NCBI RefSeq assembly: GCF_025751495.1
Contig: NZ_JAOWKZ010000003.1
Span: 62,001-126,000, forward strand
Length of the DNA stretch: 64,000 bases
Direction of reading: 5' to 3'
Source: Albidovulum litorale
Lineage (GTDB): Bacteria > Pseudomonadota > Alphaproteobacteria > Rhodobacterales > Rhodobacteraceae
This document shows positions 24,001 through 33,111 of this stretch, piece after piece. Made by a program: the position numbers and the translations under genes. The notes below the pieces were generated by a model. It did not search any database. It saw only the letters and a list, made by a program, of their open reading frames with translations, and was not told the DNA's origin. Each line of letters starts with the position of its first letter. Positions within the stretch are counted from its first letter, which is position 1.

Positions 24001-25215
24001 CTATGCTGCTGGCCTCGTAACCGTTATCTGCGTTACGTCGCAGTTTCCGCCGCGAAACGCGCCCGCGCAAGAGGTCAGGTAGAAATTCCACATGCGTTGA
24101 AAACGCTGATCGAATCCCATCGGCGCGATTTCGTCCCAACGGTCGTTGAATACCTCGTACCAGCGGCGCAATGTCTGGCTGTAACTTTCGCCGAATTCAA
24201 TGGACCCGACCAGACCCAGCCCGGCGCGTCTGATTTCCTCCTGTAGCGCACTGCGCGATGGAAGCATGCCGCCTGGAAATATGTATTTCTGTATGAAATC
24301 AACACCTTTACGGTATATCTCAAAACGCTTTTCTTGAAGGGTGATGATCTGCAAAGTCGCATTCGCCCCTGGCTTCAGTCTTTCGTGCAAAGTGTGGAAA
24401 TAAACCGGCCAGTACTTTTCGCCCACCGCCTCAAACATCTCGATGGAGGCGATACCGTCATAGATCCCGGTCTCGTCCCTGTAATCCTTAAGCCTCAGGT
24501 CAACCCTTTCGTTCAACCCTGCTTTGGCAATCCTTGCCTGAGCATAGTCCAGCTGAGCCCGGGAAATCGTCAGTCCGGTGACGCGCAGTCCCCGTTCTTT
24601 CGCAGCATATTCCGCAAACCCTCCCCAGCCGCAGCCGATCTCCAGCACATGATCGCCGGGCTTTACCCCCATCTGATCGATGAGTGAGGCATATTTCTGC
24701 TGCTGCGCGGCTTCGAGGCTTTCCTGACCCGTGCGGAAAAGAGCCGACGAATACGTCATGGTCCCGTCGAGCCACTTGGCGTAGAAGTCGTTTCCAAGAT
24801 CGTAGTGATAGGCGATGTTCTTCTTCGCCTGCCTACGCGAATTGGAGCGGAGCAGGTGGCGCATCCGCTCATAGGCGCGGACAAGAGTCATGCCGGGAAA
24901 GCCGTCATAGATCTCGTTGTTGTCCGCATGTACCAGGTCCATGAAGGCCTGCAAGTCCGGCGACGACCAACCGCCTTCGAGATAGGCGTCACTGAACCCC
25001 AGATCACCTTCGCGGATCAACCGTGCGAAAATGTCATCGTCATGGACATGTATCTCTGCTGCAGGTCCCACGCCCTGGCCGGTGGCGCGAAAACGGCGGC
25101 CGTCCGCCAGAACGAAATCCAGCCGGCCGTTTTTGAGTTCACAGGCAATACGAAAGACTTGCGCGAAATAGCGCGGCAGGCCGGATTGGCCGTCGGTGGA
25201 CGTCAATACCTCCAT
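24001..25215 (-). CDS. Cyclopropane-fatty-acyl-phospholipid synthase
   Basis: A 404-residue SAM-dependent methyltransferase that adds a methylene bridge to unsaturated membrane acyl chains. The SAM site reads HVLEIGCGWGG. Family motifs are visible in AYHYDLGNDFYAKWLD, IASIEMFEAVGEKYW and the QKYIFPGGMLPS region. The start chosen is ATG at 25,215, preceded by GGGAGG; a TTG six codons upstream is weaker. It is the first gene of a contiguous run through trgA, trgB and cysK, which ties membrane lipid modification to oxyanion and osmotic stress genes. Confidence 0.9.
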   Translation of the reverse strand: MEVLTSTDGQSGLPRYFAQVFRIACELKNGRLDFVLADGRRFRATGQGVGPAAEIHVHDDDIFARLIREGDLGFSDAYLEGGWSSPDLQAFMDLVHADNNEIYDGFPGMTLVRAYERMRHLLRSNSRRQAKKNIAYHYDLGNDFYAKWLDGTMTYSSALFRTGQESLEAAQQQKYASLIDQMGVKPGDHVLEIGCGWGGFAEYAAKERGLRVTGLTISRAQLDYAQARIAKAGLNERVDLRLKDYRDETGIYDGIASIEMFEAVGEKYWPVYFHTLHERLKPGANATLQIITLQEKRFEIYRKGVDFIQKYIFPGGMLPSRSALQEEIRRAGLGLVGSIEFGESYSQTLRRWYEVFNDRWDEIAPMGFDQRFQRMWNFYLTSCAGAFRGGNCDVTQITVTRPAA

Positions 25216-25286
25216 CAGGTCCTCCCGCGACAACTATATCCCGGTCGCCACAGGCGACAAGACGGTCATCTTGCAGGTGCAGAATT

Positions 25287-26687
25287 CTACCCGCGATAGG
25301 CGGCAAGCGCCCTTTCCCGACCGGTTTTCAGATCGACAATCGGCGACGGGTATGGCGCGTCTGGCGACATGTGCCATGATTTTGGCACAGCGTCGAAATA
25401 GGCTTGGGCCGTTGCTGGCGGGTTTGCCTGCCCCTCGGCGATATAGGCTGCACGGTAGGCGCCATCCGAATCGAACTTTGAGGCCTGTGTTTCAGGATTA
25501 AAGATGCGGAAGAACGGTGCCGCGTCCGGTCCAGATCCCGCTACCCATTGCCAACCCATCGCATTCGATGCGGGGTCCCAATCGGTCAGGCAATTGGCGA
25601 ACCATTTTAGTCCCACCCGCCAGTCCGTCAGAAGATGCTTGGTCAGATAAGAGGCTGCGATCATCCGAGCGCGGTTGTGCATCCGTCCAGTGACGAACAT
25701 CTCACGCAACGCGGCGTCAACGAATGGCTCGCCTGTCAGACCCCGCCGCCAGCGTTCAGCATCTGCATTGTCGTCGCGCCATGGGAACCCGTCCCAGTCT
25801 GAGCGCCAGTTGGCTCGGTCCATATCGGGGAAATGGTACATCAGGTGCCACGCGAAATCGCGCCAGGCGAGTTCGGAGAGGAATTTTTCGGCGCCCGGCA
25901 TGCCGTCTTGATGCGCGGCGAATCCGGCCTGCCAGACGGACCGCGCCGATATCTCGCCCCAGGCGAGGTTTTCCGACAGGCCAGAGGTCGCATCGACGGC
26001 GGGATAGTCCCGTTCATCCGCATATCTACGAAGCCGTTCAGCAATGAACCGGTCAAGCCGTGTCCTTGCTGCCACCTCGCCGACCACCGCATACGGCGCG
26101 ACGATTGCTGCCCCCCGGTTCATGGCTTCCCCCATGGCCCAGTCCTCCAACCTTTCGCTGCGCGGCCATTCGGCGGGTGCGATAAGCTGTACCGGAGATG
26201 GAAGCGGCGGGGCGACCTCCCTGCCCCGCAATGCCCGCCAGAACGGTGTGAAAACCTTGTAGGGTCCTCCCGTCGCGGTCGCGATGTCCCAGGGTTCGAA
26301 AAGAACCGCTCCGGGAAAACTTTGCACGTCCAGCCCGGAATCCTTCAGTATCGTCTTGACCTTGCGGTCGCGGGCGATACCGTCACGATCATAGACCCGC
26401 TGCCAGTAGATGGCCGTCGCCCCCGTCTCGCGGATAACATCCTTCAGCACATCCAGCGCGTTTCCCCGCCGCAGGATCAGGCGCGACCCGGCATCTTTCA
26501 GTGCCGCTGAATAGGCGCAAAGCCCCTCGGCCAGACGCCACTTCGGCGCGGCTCCCATGGCTTCAACTGTTTCGTCGTGGATGAAGAGCGGAATCACCGG
26601 CCCCAACGCAGACGCGGCGCTCAGCGCCGGATGATCTGCCAGGCGCAGATCACGACGCAACCATACAATCACGGGCCTGTTCGTCAT
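25287..26687 (-). CDS. phrB: Deoxyribodipyrimidine photolyase
   Basis: A 466-residue class I CPD photolyase that repairs UV-induced pyrimidine dimers using blue light. The N-terminal antenna-binding domain opens VIVWLRRDLRLADHPAL. The FAD domain contains SELAWRDFAWHLMYHFP, TGRMHNRARMIAASYLTKH and the DWDPASNAMGWQWVAGSGPD signature. Length and end (LAAYRG) are normal. It sits 55 bp downstream of the aminotransferase gene and 71 bp before the cyclopropane synthase start, so co-transcription is possible. Confidence 0.93.
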   Translation of the reverse strand: MTNRPVIVWLRRDLRLADHPALSAASALGPVIPLFIHDETVEAMGAAPKWRLAEGLCAYSAALKDAGSRLILRRGNALDVLKDVIRETGATAIYWQRVYDRDGIARDRKVKTILKDSGLDVQSFPGAVLFEPWDIATATGGPYKVFTPFWRALRGREVAPPLPSPVQLIAPAEWPRSERLEDWAMGEAMNRGAAIVAPYAVVGEVAARTRLDRFIAERLRRYADERDYPAVDATSGLSENLAWGEISARSVWQAGFAAHQDGMPGAEKFLSELAWRDFAWHLMYHFPDMDRANWRSDWDGFPWRDDNADAERWRRGLTGEPFVDAALREMFVTGRMHNRARMIAASYLTKHLLTDWRVGLKWFANCLTDWDPASNAMGWQWVAGSGPDAAPFFRIFNPETQASKFDSDGAYRAAYIAEGQANPPATAQAYFDAVPKSWHMSPDAPYPSPIVDLKTGRERALAAYRG

Positions 26688-26742
26688 GCTGCCTTTGTTC
26701 TCGCTCCAAATACTACTGGGGTACGCCTTGCGGGGCGCTGCA

Positions 26743-27969
26743 TCAAAGCACCTTATCCAAGGCCGTAATCAGCCGAGTGACATCTCCGGCACTCGTGTAA
26801 TGTACCATCGACAGGCGAAGGACCCCGCGATCCAGATCGACCCCCATCGCGGTCAGCGGACGCACGGCGTAGAAATCACCGGCCCAGCAGTTGATACCGT
26901 GATCGGCAAGCGCGGCCGAAACCGGTTCGGCCTCGCGGTCCAGCGCGACGGCGACCGTCGGCGCCCGGCGCGTAGCGTCTCGCGGTCCGATCAGGCGCAG
27001 ATCGTTTCGAGCGCCAAGATAGTCCAGCAGCGGCTGGCAGACCGCCACCTCATGCGCGCGCATCAGGTCATGCACCTGCGCCGCGCGTCTTGCCGCGTCG
27101 GGCTCTGGCCCGAAATGGTGCGCGTGCAGCGCGTCGAAATAATCCGCGATGCCGGCTGATGCGGCGACCTGAGCGTGGTCGGGACCTGCAGGCGTGAAGC
27201 GCTTATAAAGCATGTCGCCGTTGAAATAGTGCCCCTGATTTGGCAGGCGCATCCCCAGATCCTCGCGGATCACCATGATCCCCTGATGTGGGCCATAAAC
27301 CTTGTAGGCCGAGAAAAGGTAGATATCTGCCCCGATTTCAGCCACGTTTGGCAGGCCGTGCGGCGCATAGCTGACCCCGTCCACGCACGTCGCCGCACCG
27401 GCGTCATGTGCCATCGCCACGATCTCTGCGACCGGATTGATCTCGGCAACCACGTTCGAGCAATGCGGGAAACACACCAGCCGGACCCTGCCGTCAGCCA
27501 AGAGGGGCGCAAGACGCGCTGGGTCGAGATGCCCGGTTGTCGGGTCGATCTTCCATTCGCGGATTTCGATGCCTTCCTCGCCCAACCGCCGCCAGGGGCC
27601 GGAATTCGCCTCATGATCCTGATCGGTGACGACGATCGCCTCACCCGGTTTCAGATCACGCCGGAAGGCCTGCGCCAGCACATAGGTGTTCTGGGTGGTC
27701 GACGGGCCAAAGCTCACCTCATGGGTCTTCACCCCCATCATCGCGGCCAGCCGCAGACGCGCCTCGTCCATCTCGGCCCCGCCCTCCGACGAGGCGGCGT
27801 AAGGTCCGTAGGGTTGCACCTTGCGCTCGCGGTAGAACCGCGTCAGCCGGTCGATCACCGGCTGAGAGGCATAAGACCCGCCTGCGTTCTCGAAGAACGC
27901 CCGGTTGGCCAGATCCGGCACCGCGAAGGCCGGGAAACTTGCGCGTACAAAACCAAGATCAAGTTGCAT
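26743..27969 (-). CDS. Class V aminotransferase (cysteine desulfurase-like)
   Basis: A 408-residue PLP enzyme of the class V family. The PLP lysine is in YLFSAYKVYGPHQG, preceded by the cofactor Asp strand CVDGVSYAPHG. The glycine/serine loop is in FGPSTTQNTYV. The sequence resembles the 'cysteine desulfurase-like, SufS subfamily' proteins, but no sulfur-relay neighbour is present, so the substrate is uncertain. A strong ribosome site (GGAGG) precedes the ATG. It is divergent from the BCCT transporter. Confidence 0.8.
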   Translation of the reverse strand: MQLDLGFVRASFPAFAVPDLANRAFFENAGGSYASQPVIDRLTRFYRERKVQPYGPYAASSEGGAEMDEARLRLAAMMGVKTHEVSFGPSTTQNTYVLAQAFRRDLKPGEAIVVTDQDHEANSGPWRRLGEEGIEIREWKIDPTTGHLDPARLAPLLADGRVRLVCFPHCSNVVAEINPVAEIVAMAHDAGAATCVDGVSYAPHGLPNVAEIGADIYLFSAYKVYGPHQGIMVIREDLGMRLPNQGHYFNGDMLYKRFTPAGPDHAQVAASAGIADYFDALHAHHFGPEPDAARRAAQVHDLMRAHEVAVCQPLLDYLGARNDLRLIGPRDATRRAPTVAVALDREAEPVSAALADHGINCWAGDFYAVRPLTAMGVDLDRGVLRLSMVHYTSAGDVTRLITALDKVL

Positions 27970-28269
27970 CTATTTCCTCCGAAGGGCATGGCCGGACCCT
28001 GACCTCAGGCGGAAGACTTCGCAATCCCAATCCGAACCGTATCGCTCAGTTAGGTAAGGAAGAAGTGCGGTTTTCACGATAATTTCCGGCAATACAATCG
28101 TCGTTTTAGTCGCATCGGCCCGCACCGAGTGTCGTTTTTCTCCCATCGCGGGAATTCAATTTGGTCCAACTGGACCTGTCAGGGGGGAAAGGACAGCTGC
28201 GGAAGGCTACTGCCAAAACGCGCTGACCTGAACGTTCCTGTCGGGAAAACGACACGAACAGGACAAAAC
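27970..28269. other. 300-bp divergent intergenic region
   Basis: It separates the aminotransferase (minus) from the BCCT transporter (plus) and must hold both promoters. An open frame runs back from the transporter to about 28,129, but it is not family-like. No clear palindrome or paired promoter boxes stand out. Confidence 0.5.
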
Positions 28270-30102
28270 ATGCACATCAAACCACCGTTTACGGAGATCG
28301 AGATCAAGAGGGCCGCGTCAGGCTTTTACAAGGGACATAGCGTCGAAATTGCTCTCGTCTCGAAGATATCGATGACGCTTCTCGTCATCTGGGCACTGGT
28401 CTGGCCGGCAAACGCCAACGGCGTTCTGGGCAGCCTGAACTGGCGTCTGCTGGAGGATTTCAACGCTTTCTACATCGTTATCGTCGGTTTCTTTGCCTTC
28501 TTCCTTTTTGTCGTCGCGGCGCTGCCGCAGACCGGCAAACGGATCATGGGTACGCCCGGTGAGGCACCCGAGTTTTCCAATTTCTCATGGTTTTCCATGA
28601 TGTTCGGTGCCGGTCTTGGCGTTGGCCTAATGGTCTTTGCGACCGCTGAACCACTGGGCCTCTGGGGTTCGAACCCCGAAATCCTGAAGGGCGGAATCGC
28701 TGGTAACAGCGCTGAATCACTGCAATCAGGCTACCGCTACACCTTCCTTCACTACGGCTTCCACGCCTGGGCGATTTATGTCGTCACCGGTCTCAGCCTC
28801 GCCTACTACTCCTATACGCGAAACATGCCGCTCACGATACGGTCGGCGCTTACGCCTCTGTTCGGCAAATACGTCAACGGCTTCTTCGGCCACGTCGTCG
28901 ACATTCTCGGCGTTGTCGCCACGATCCTCGGCGTTTCGGTCACAATCGGCTTCGGCGTCAGCCAGTTCATCGATGGTCTTTACGCGATCACCGGTGCGGA
29001 ATGGATGATGGACATGACCGGCGAAGCGCCTGCTCCGGGCACGGTCGGCCTGATCGCGGGTCTGGTCGCAATCATGGGCATGTCAATCATCTCGGCGGTC
29101 TCTGGCGTCGGACGCGGGGTCAAATACCTCTCTAACCTCAACCTCGTCCTGTCGATCATACTGCTTCTGGTCTTCGTGATCTTCGGGTCGTTCCTCTTTG
29201 CGATGACAACCTATGGGACGGCGCTGGTGGATTACATCCTGCACTTCACCCAACTCAGCTTCGGCCCGCATCTGCCGATGTCAGAGGCCGAGTTCGCGGC
29301 CGCGATTCCGGCAGAGGCGGCCCCGCTGGCCGACAGCCTCTATTCTGGCGCGACAAACGCCTGGGGATCCTACGAAGCGTTCCAGGGTGGGCTTGAGGGA
29401 GAAGCGGCAGCGCTTTCACCGGAAGTCCAGCAGGCCGTGTATGCCGCAGGCACCGAAGGCCGTCTCTTTGGCTGGCAGGCTGGCTGGACGACCTTCTACT
29501 GGGCCTGGTGGATCGCGTTTTCGCCCTTCGTGGGCCTGTTCCTTGCCCGGATTTCCAAGGGTCGGTCGGTGCGCGAGTTCATCGTCGGCTGTGTATTTGC
29601 GCCAGCCATGGTCTGCTTCGCGTGGATGACGATCCTCGGCGGCACGGCGATTGATCTGGAACTGACGGGCGGCGCCGAGGGCACCATCATCGCGGCCTCC
29701 AACACCGCGAAACTCTTTGTGACCTTGGGGCAAATGATCTCTGGCAAGTTCCTGTCGGTGATCACCGTAATGTGCGTCGTATTGATCATGACCTTCCTCG
29801 TCACTTCGGCCGACTCCGGCATCCTCGTGATGAACACGATCATGTCGGGCGGCGATCAGGAGACCGACAACAAGCACAAGATCATCTGGGGAATTATCCT
29901 GACGCTGGTCATCGGCACGCTGCTGATCGCGGGCAAAACCAATGGTGGCGCAGACCCGATGGAGGCGCTGAAAAGCGCGATGATTATCGGGGCCCTGCCC
30001 TTCACCATGGTCATGGGTCTGATGTGCGCGTCGCTTACCAAGGCACTCTATCGCGACGGGCTTCGTGAAAAGCACGGGGCGGCGGCGACTGCGGCCGAAT
30101 GA
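28270..30102 (+). CDS. BCCT family betaine/choline/carnitine transporter
   Basis: A 610-residue inner-membrane secondary transporter with about 12 membrane segments. Family hallmarks: MMFGAGLGVGLMVFATAEPL, the Gly-rich region in TM3-4, and the Trp-rich TM8 stretch TTFYWAWWIAFSPFVGLFLA. Substrates are quaternary amines used as osmoprotectants or carbon and nitrogen sources. The start MHIKPPF has AGGA upstream. The loop around residues 335-390 (SEAEFAAAIPAEAAP and following) is longer than usual. A strong terminator follows. Confidence 0.9.
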   Translation: MHIKPPFTEIEIKRAASGFYKGHSVEIALVSKISMTLLVIWALVWPANANGVLGSLNWRLLEDFNAFYIVIVGFFAFFLFVVAALPQTGKRIMGTPGEAPEFSNFSWFSMMFGAGLGVGLMVFATAEPLGLWGSNPEILKGGIAGNSAESLQSGYRYTFLHYGFHAWAIYVVTGLSLAYYSYTRNMPLTIRSALTPLFGKYVNGFFGHVVDILGVVATILGVSVTIGFGVSQFIDGLYAITGAEWMMDMTGEAPAPGTVGLIAGLVAIMGMSIISAVSGVGRGVKYLSNLNLVLSIILLLVFVIFGSFLFAMTTYGTALVDYILHFTQLSFGPHLPMSEAEFAAAIPAEAAPLADSLYSGATNAWGSYEAFQGGLEGEAAALSPEVQQAVYAAGTEGRLFGWQAGWTTFYWAWWIAFSPFVGLFLARISKGRSVREFIVGCVFAPAMVCFAWMTILGGTAIDLELTGGAEGTIIAASNTAKLFVTLGQMISGKFLSVITVMCVVLIMTFLVTSADSGILVMNTIMSGGDQETDNKHKIIWGIILTLVIGTLLIAGKTNGGADPMEALKSAMIIGALPFTMVMGLMCASLTKALYRDGLREKHGAAATAAE

Positions 30103-30126
30103 GCCCGGACAACATCGTTGAACAAC

Positions 30127-30156
30127 AACGGCGCCGTTCGCGGCGCCGTTTTTTTT
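30127..30156 (+). terminator. Rho-independent terminator of BCCT gene
   Basis: AACGGCGCCG, TTCG loop and CGGCGCCGTT form a perfect 10-bp stem followed by eight T. The UUCG tetraloop adds stability. Confidence 0.9.
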
Positions 30157-30285
30157 GGCATTTTCCGACCGAATGCAGCGTCTGTCATGTCTTCCGCTGC
30201 GCCAAACATGACAGCGGCGGCAACCCGTGTTACATTACTTAAGATTGAAGATTTAATTGCTAAGTTCTGTATTTGGAGCAAATAG

Positions 30286-30795
30286 ATGCCGCATCTGTCA
30301 CAACAGACTATGGCCGCTATGGCTGCTACCGCCTTCGTTGCCATGGCCCAGCCACTTGCCGCACAGGACCTTACCGGCAAGCTGATCGAACCGAGCCAGA
30401 CGGCGCCGATCCGGGAAACACCACCTTCCGGTTTCTGGCGCACTTTAGGCACGCAGGTCGGAGAAACCGCGATTGGCACCGAGTATTACATCCTCGACCA
30501 GTACGACATGCAAAGCAGCGTCGGTGCATCCCAGACCTGGATTCAGATCGCGCCCGTTGACCCGGGATCCGACGAGGTCGATCCGGCCAAAGCTGGCTGG
30601 GTCTATTTCGGTGAAAATGCCAGTAGCCGAAGCGGGAATTTCGAACAAAGTGGTTCTGATGCGACCCGCAGCCTGAATTTCGAGCCAGGAGAAGCTGTGA
30701 CCACACGGAGCCTGTCGGTGACGCCCGAGGACGAAGCCGGTGCCGCGCCCGACGGCGCACGCTCCATTATTATTCTCAGCCCCGAGGAGAACTGA
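30286..30795 (+). CDS. Exported protein, possible SH3-like fold
   Basis: A 169-residue protein with an N-terminal signal peptide ending LAAQ (about residue 27). The mature part contains EYYILDQYDMQ, QTWIQIAPVD and KAGWVYFGE, a spacing reminiscent of small SH3-like periplasmic domains. It ends with a disordered acidic tail. GGAG lies ahead of the ATG. It is 2 bp from a small membrane-protein gene, so the two are probably one operon. No function can be assigned. Confidence 0.65.
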   Translation: MPHLSQQTMAAMAATAFVAMAQPLAAQDLTGKLIEPSQTAPIRETPPSGFWRTLGTQVGETAIGTEYYILDQYDMQSSVGASQTWIQIAPVDPGSDEVDPAKAGWVYFGENASSRSGNFEQSGSDATRSLNFEPGEAVTTRSLSVTPEDEAGAAPDGARSIIILSPEEN

Positions 30796-30797
30796 CC

Positions 30798-31169
30798 ATG
30801 GAACCGGCATTTTTCGACATGACGGTCAAGCTTCTGGCTCTGGCCTATCTTGTGCCCTTCATCGCCTTCCTCTTCGGCGTCGTGATCTGCGATCAGCTCA
30901 AGCTGCATTCGATGCACAAGCGAAAGCATCTGTGGCTCGTTTCGGCGCCGGTGGCGATGTTCACAGTGGGCATGATGGTCTCGTCCACCAAAATCAAGAG
31001 CGCCCATGACGACGTGATCACCTATCAGTACGCCCATGTGACCGAGTTCGACCAGTACCTGATGTTCCTTGCGATCACGATCTTCCTTGGCACGATGGCG
31101 CCGACAACCTTCGATCGTTTGCGAGACAAGCTGGCCAAGACCGGGCCGGGCGGGATGGCGGCAGAGTGA
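30798..31169 (+). CDS. Small integral membrane protein
   Basis: A 123-residue protein with about three membrane segments (about 8-30, 46-62 and 88-104) and a short cytoplasmic tail. I do not recognise a family. A clear GAGGAG ribosome site precedes the ATG. It follows the exported SH3-like protein by 2 bp, suggesting a periplasmic/membrane pair. Confidence 0.65.
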   Translation: MEPAFFDMTVKLLALAYLVPFIAFLFGVVICDQLKLHSMHKRKHLWLVSAPVAMFTVGMMVSSTKIKSAHDDVITYQYAHVTEFDQYLMFLAITIFLGTMAPTTFDRLRDKLAKTGPGGMAAE

Positions 31170-31300
31170 CGGCGGCGGACCGGGGCCTGAGCGTGTAATA
31201 CCGTGTGCAGCCTGAATTCAACCTGCACCGGCATCTGCTGGAACCGATCAACCCAATCCGCTAATACAGCTATCAAACGCTGCCTTCCGGAGACCGGGAA

Positions 31301-31681
31301 ATGATTTCATTCTTCCTGACGTTGATCCGCCTGATAAAGGCGCTCGTTCGGGGCTTGCGCGATCCCGAGTTTCGGGCGGTCGTGATACTTGCCATGCTGC
31401 TCATTCTGTCGGGTGGCCTGTTTTACCGGTGGGCAGAAGGCTGGACATTTCTGGATGCGATCTATTTTTCGGTGATCACGCTATCCACGGTCGGTTACGG
31501 CGACCTTTATCCGGTCACGCCGATCGGCAAGGTGTTCACAATCATGTATATCCTCGTCGGTATCGGCGTCTTTGTGACCCTCGTAACGCTCATGGCAAAA
31601 GCGCTTTTGATCGACACAAAAATCGAGCGCAAAGCCGATAGCAGCGACGCCGACACGTCACCCGATGACAAGACCGGGTAA
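31301..31681 (+). CDS. Two-TM potassium channel (Ion_trans_2)
   Basis: A 126-residue KcsA-like minimal channel subunit. TM1 is about 26-42, the pore helix runs into the selectivity filter TVGYGD (63-68), and TM2 is about 76-98. No cytoplasmic RCK domain is encoded, only a short charged tail (about 104-126). A tetramer would conduct K+. GGAG precedes the ATG. It is separate from the Trk system at 38.5-41.5 kb. Confidence 0.88.
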   Translation: MISFFLTLIRLIKALVRGLRDPEFRAVVILAMLLILSGGLFYRWAEGWTFLDAIYFSVITLSTVGYGDLYPVTPIGKVFTIMYILVGIGVFVTLVTLMAKALLIDTKIERKADSSDADTSPDDKTG

Positions 31682-31688
31682 TCGCGCC

Positions 31689-31716
31689 TTGCATCCTGTC
31701 TCCATTCCACTATAAG
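31689..31716 (+). promoter_or_regulatory. Sigma-70 promoter of rpsF operon
   Basis: The -35 box TTGCAT (31,689-31,694), a 16-bp spacer and the -10 box TATAAG (31,711-31,716) lie about 100 bp ahead of rpsF in the gap after the potassium channel. Box match is good; the assignment is by eye. Confidence 0.5.
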
Positions 31717-31818
31717 GCCGCATCCTTCCGCATTCACGGGAACCGGCGCAGCCTCTCGTGGCGGGCAGCGGAAGGTGTCGCCCGCCTATGAAGCCGCCTG
31801 AGACTGATAGGAGTATGC

Positions 31819-32181
31819 ATGCCGCTGTATGAGCATGTCCTCATCGCGCGTCAGGACCTTTCCAACGCGCAGGCCGAAGGCCTCATCGAACATTTCTCCA
31901 CCGTCCTCGCTGACAACGGCGGCAAAGTCGTCGATCACGAGTACTGGGGCGTCAAGACGATGGCCTACAAGATCAACAAGAACCGCAAGGGCCACTATGC
32001 CTATCTGCGCACCGATGCGCCCTCGGCCGCCGTGCTCGAGATGGAGCGTCTTGCCCGTCTGCACGACGACGTAATGCGCGTGATGTCGATCAAGGTCGAT
32101 GCGCACGAGGAAGGCCCCTCGGTCCAGATGCAGAAGCGCGACGACCGCGGCGATCGCGGCGACCGTCGCGAGCGTCGTTGA
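31819..32181 (+). CDS. rpsF: 30S ribosomal protein S6
   Basis: A 120-residue S6 with the family start MPLYEHVLIARQDLSNAQAE, the conserved KTMAYKINKNRKGHY, and an alphaproteobacterial acidic/basic tail (RDDRGDRGDRRERR). It sits on the 30S platform with S18, encoded next. It is the first gene of rpsF-rpsR-rplI. An AGGAG ribosome site precedes the ATG. Confidence 0.97.
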   Translation: MPLYEHVLIARQDLSNAQAEGLIEHFSTVLADNGGKVVDHEYWGVKTMAYKINKNRKGHYAYLRTDAPSAAVLEMERLARLHDDVMRVMSIKVDAHEEGPSVQMQKRDDRGDRGDRRERR

Positions 32182-32209
32182 TCAGAGCCTGAGGAAAGGA
32201 ACCTAACAC

Positions 32210-32437
32210 ATGGCGAACAAACCGTTTTTCCGCCGCCGCAAGGTCTGCCCCTTCTCGGGCGAGAACGCGCCGAAGATCGACTATAAGGATGTCCGTCTTC
32301 TCCAGCGTTACATCTCCGAGCGTGGCAAGATCGTGCCCGCCCGCATCACCGCCGTTTCGGCGAAGAAGCAGCGTGAACTGGCCCGCGCCATCAAGCGCGC
32401 CCGCTTCCTCGCCCTGCTGCCCTACGCCGTGAAGTAA
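32210..32437 (+). CDS. rpsR: 30S ribosomal protein S18
   Basis: A 75-residue S18, opening [17 protein letters not shown] and ending [11 protein letters not shown]. It binds S6 on the 30S platform, hence the linkage. The lone N-terminal cysteine region CPF is typical of the zinc-less bacterial form. It lies 28 bp after rpsF. Confidence 0.97.
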   Translation: MANKPFFRRRKVCPFSGENAPKIDYKDVRLLQRYISERGKIVPARITAVSAKKQRELARAIKRARFLALLPYAVK

Positions 32438-32449
32438 GGAGACACGACC

Positions 32450-33034
32450 ATGCAAGTGATCCTTCTCGAACGCGTGGCCAAGCTTGGCCAGATGGGCGAA
32501 GTCGTCAAAGTCAAGGACGGCTACGCGCGCAACTTCCTTCTGCCGCAGGGCAAGGCGCTCCGCGCCTCGGAAGACAACATCAAGTCCTTCGAAGGCCGCA
32601 AGGCGCAGCTCGAAGCGCAGAACCTTGAGACCAAGAAAGAGGCCGACAAGGTCGCCGCGACGCTCGACGGTCAGGTCTTCATCGTGATTCGTTCGGCCTC
32701 CGACGCCGGCGCGCTCTACGGCTCTGTCACCACCCGTGACGCCGCCGATGCCGCGACCGAAGCCGGCTTCACCGTCGATCGCAAGCAGGTCGTGCTGACC
32801 CGCCCGATCAAGGAACTTGGCCTGCACGACGTCGAAGTTGTCCTTCACCCGGAAGTCTCGGCCACGATCAAGCTGAACGTTGCCCGCTCGACCGAGGAAG
32901 CCGAGCTTCAGGCCTCCGGCAAGTCCATCCAGGAACTGGCCGCCGAGGAAGAAGCCGCCGCCGATTTCGAAATCGCCGAGCTGTTCGACGATATCGGGTC
33001 TGCCGGTCAGGATGCCGAGGAAACCGCGGAGTAA
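32450..33034 (+). CDS. rplI: 50S ribosomal protein L9
   Basis: A 194-residue L9. It opens [21 protein letters not shown], with the N-domain rRNA-binding site ([13 protein letters not shown]), a long connecting helix and a C-domain ([11 protein letters not shown]). At 194 residues it exceeds the usual roughly 150; the extra is an acidic C-terminal tail seen in alphaproteobacteria. AAGGAG precedes the start. It is the last gene of the operon. Confidence 0.97.
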   Translation: MQVILLERVAKLGQMGEVVKVKDGYARNFLLPQGKALRASEDNIKSFEGRKAQLEAQNLETKKEADKVAATLDGQVFIVIRSASDAGALYGSVTTRDAADAATEAGFTVDRKQVVLTRPIKELGLHDVEVVLHPEVSATIKLNVARSTEEAELQASGKSIQELAAEEEAAADFEIAELFDDIGSAGQDAEETAE

Positions 33035-33057
33035 TTTCCGCCGGTTACGAGATCAAG

Positions 33058-33090
33058 GACCGCGCCGGTTCGCCCGGCGCGGTCTTTTTC
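33058..33090 (+). terminator. Terminator of rpsF-rpsR-rplI
   Basis: GACCGCGCCGG and CCGGCGCGGTC pair perfectly (11 bp, 5-base loop), followed by TTTTTC. It lies between rplI and the convergent nnr gene. Confidence 0.9.
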
Positions 33091-33111
33091 TTGGCCAACG
33101 GTTTTCAGCCG

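Noticed and set aside
28129-28269. A 47-codon N-terminal extension of the BCCT transporter
   Set aside because: The added sequence is not membrane- or family-like and the ATG at 28,270 has its own ribosome site.
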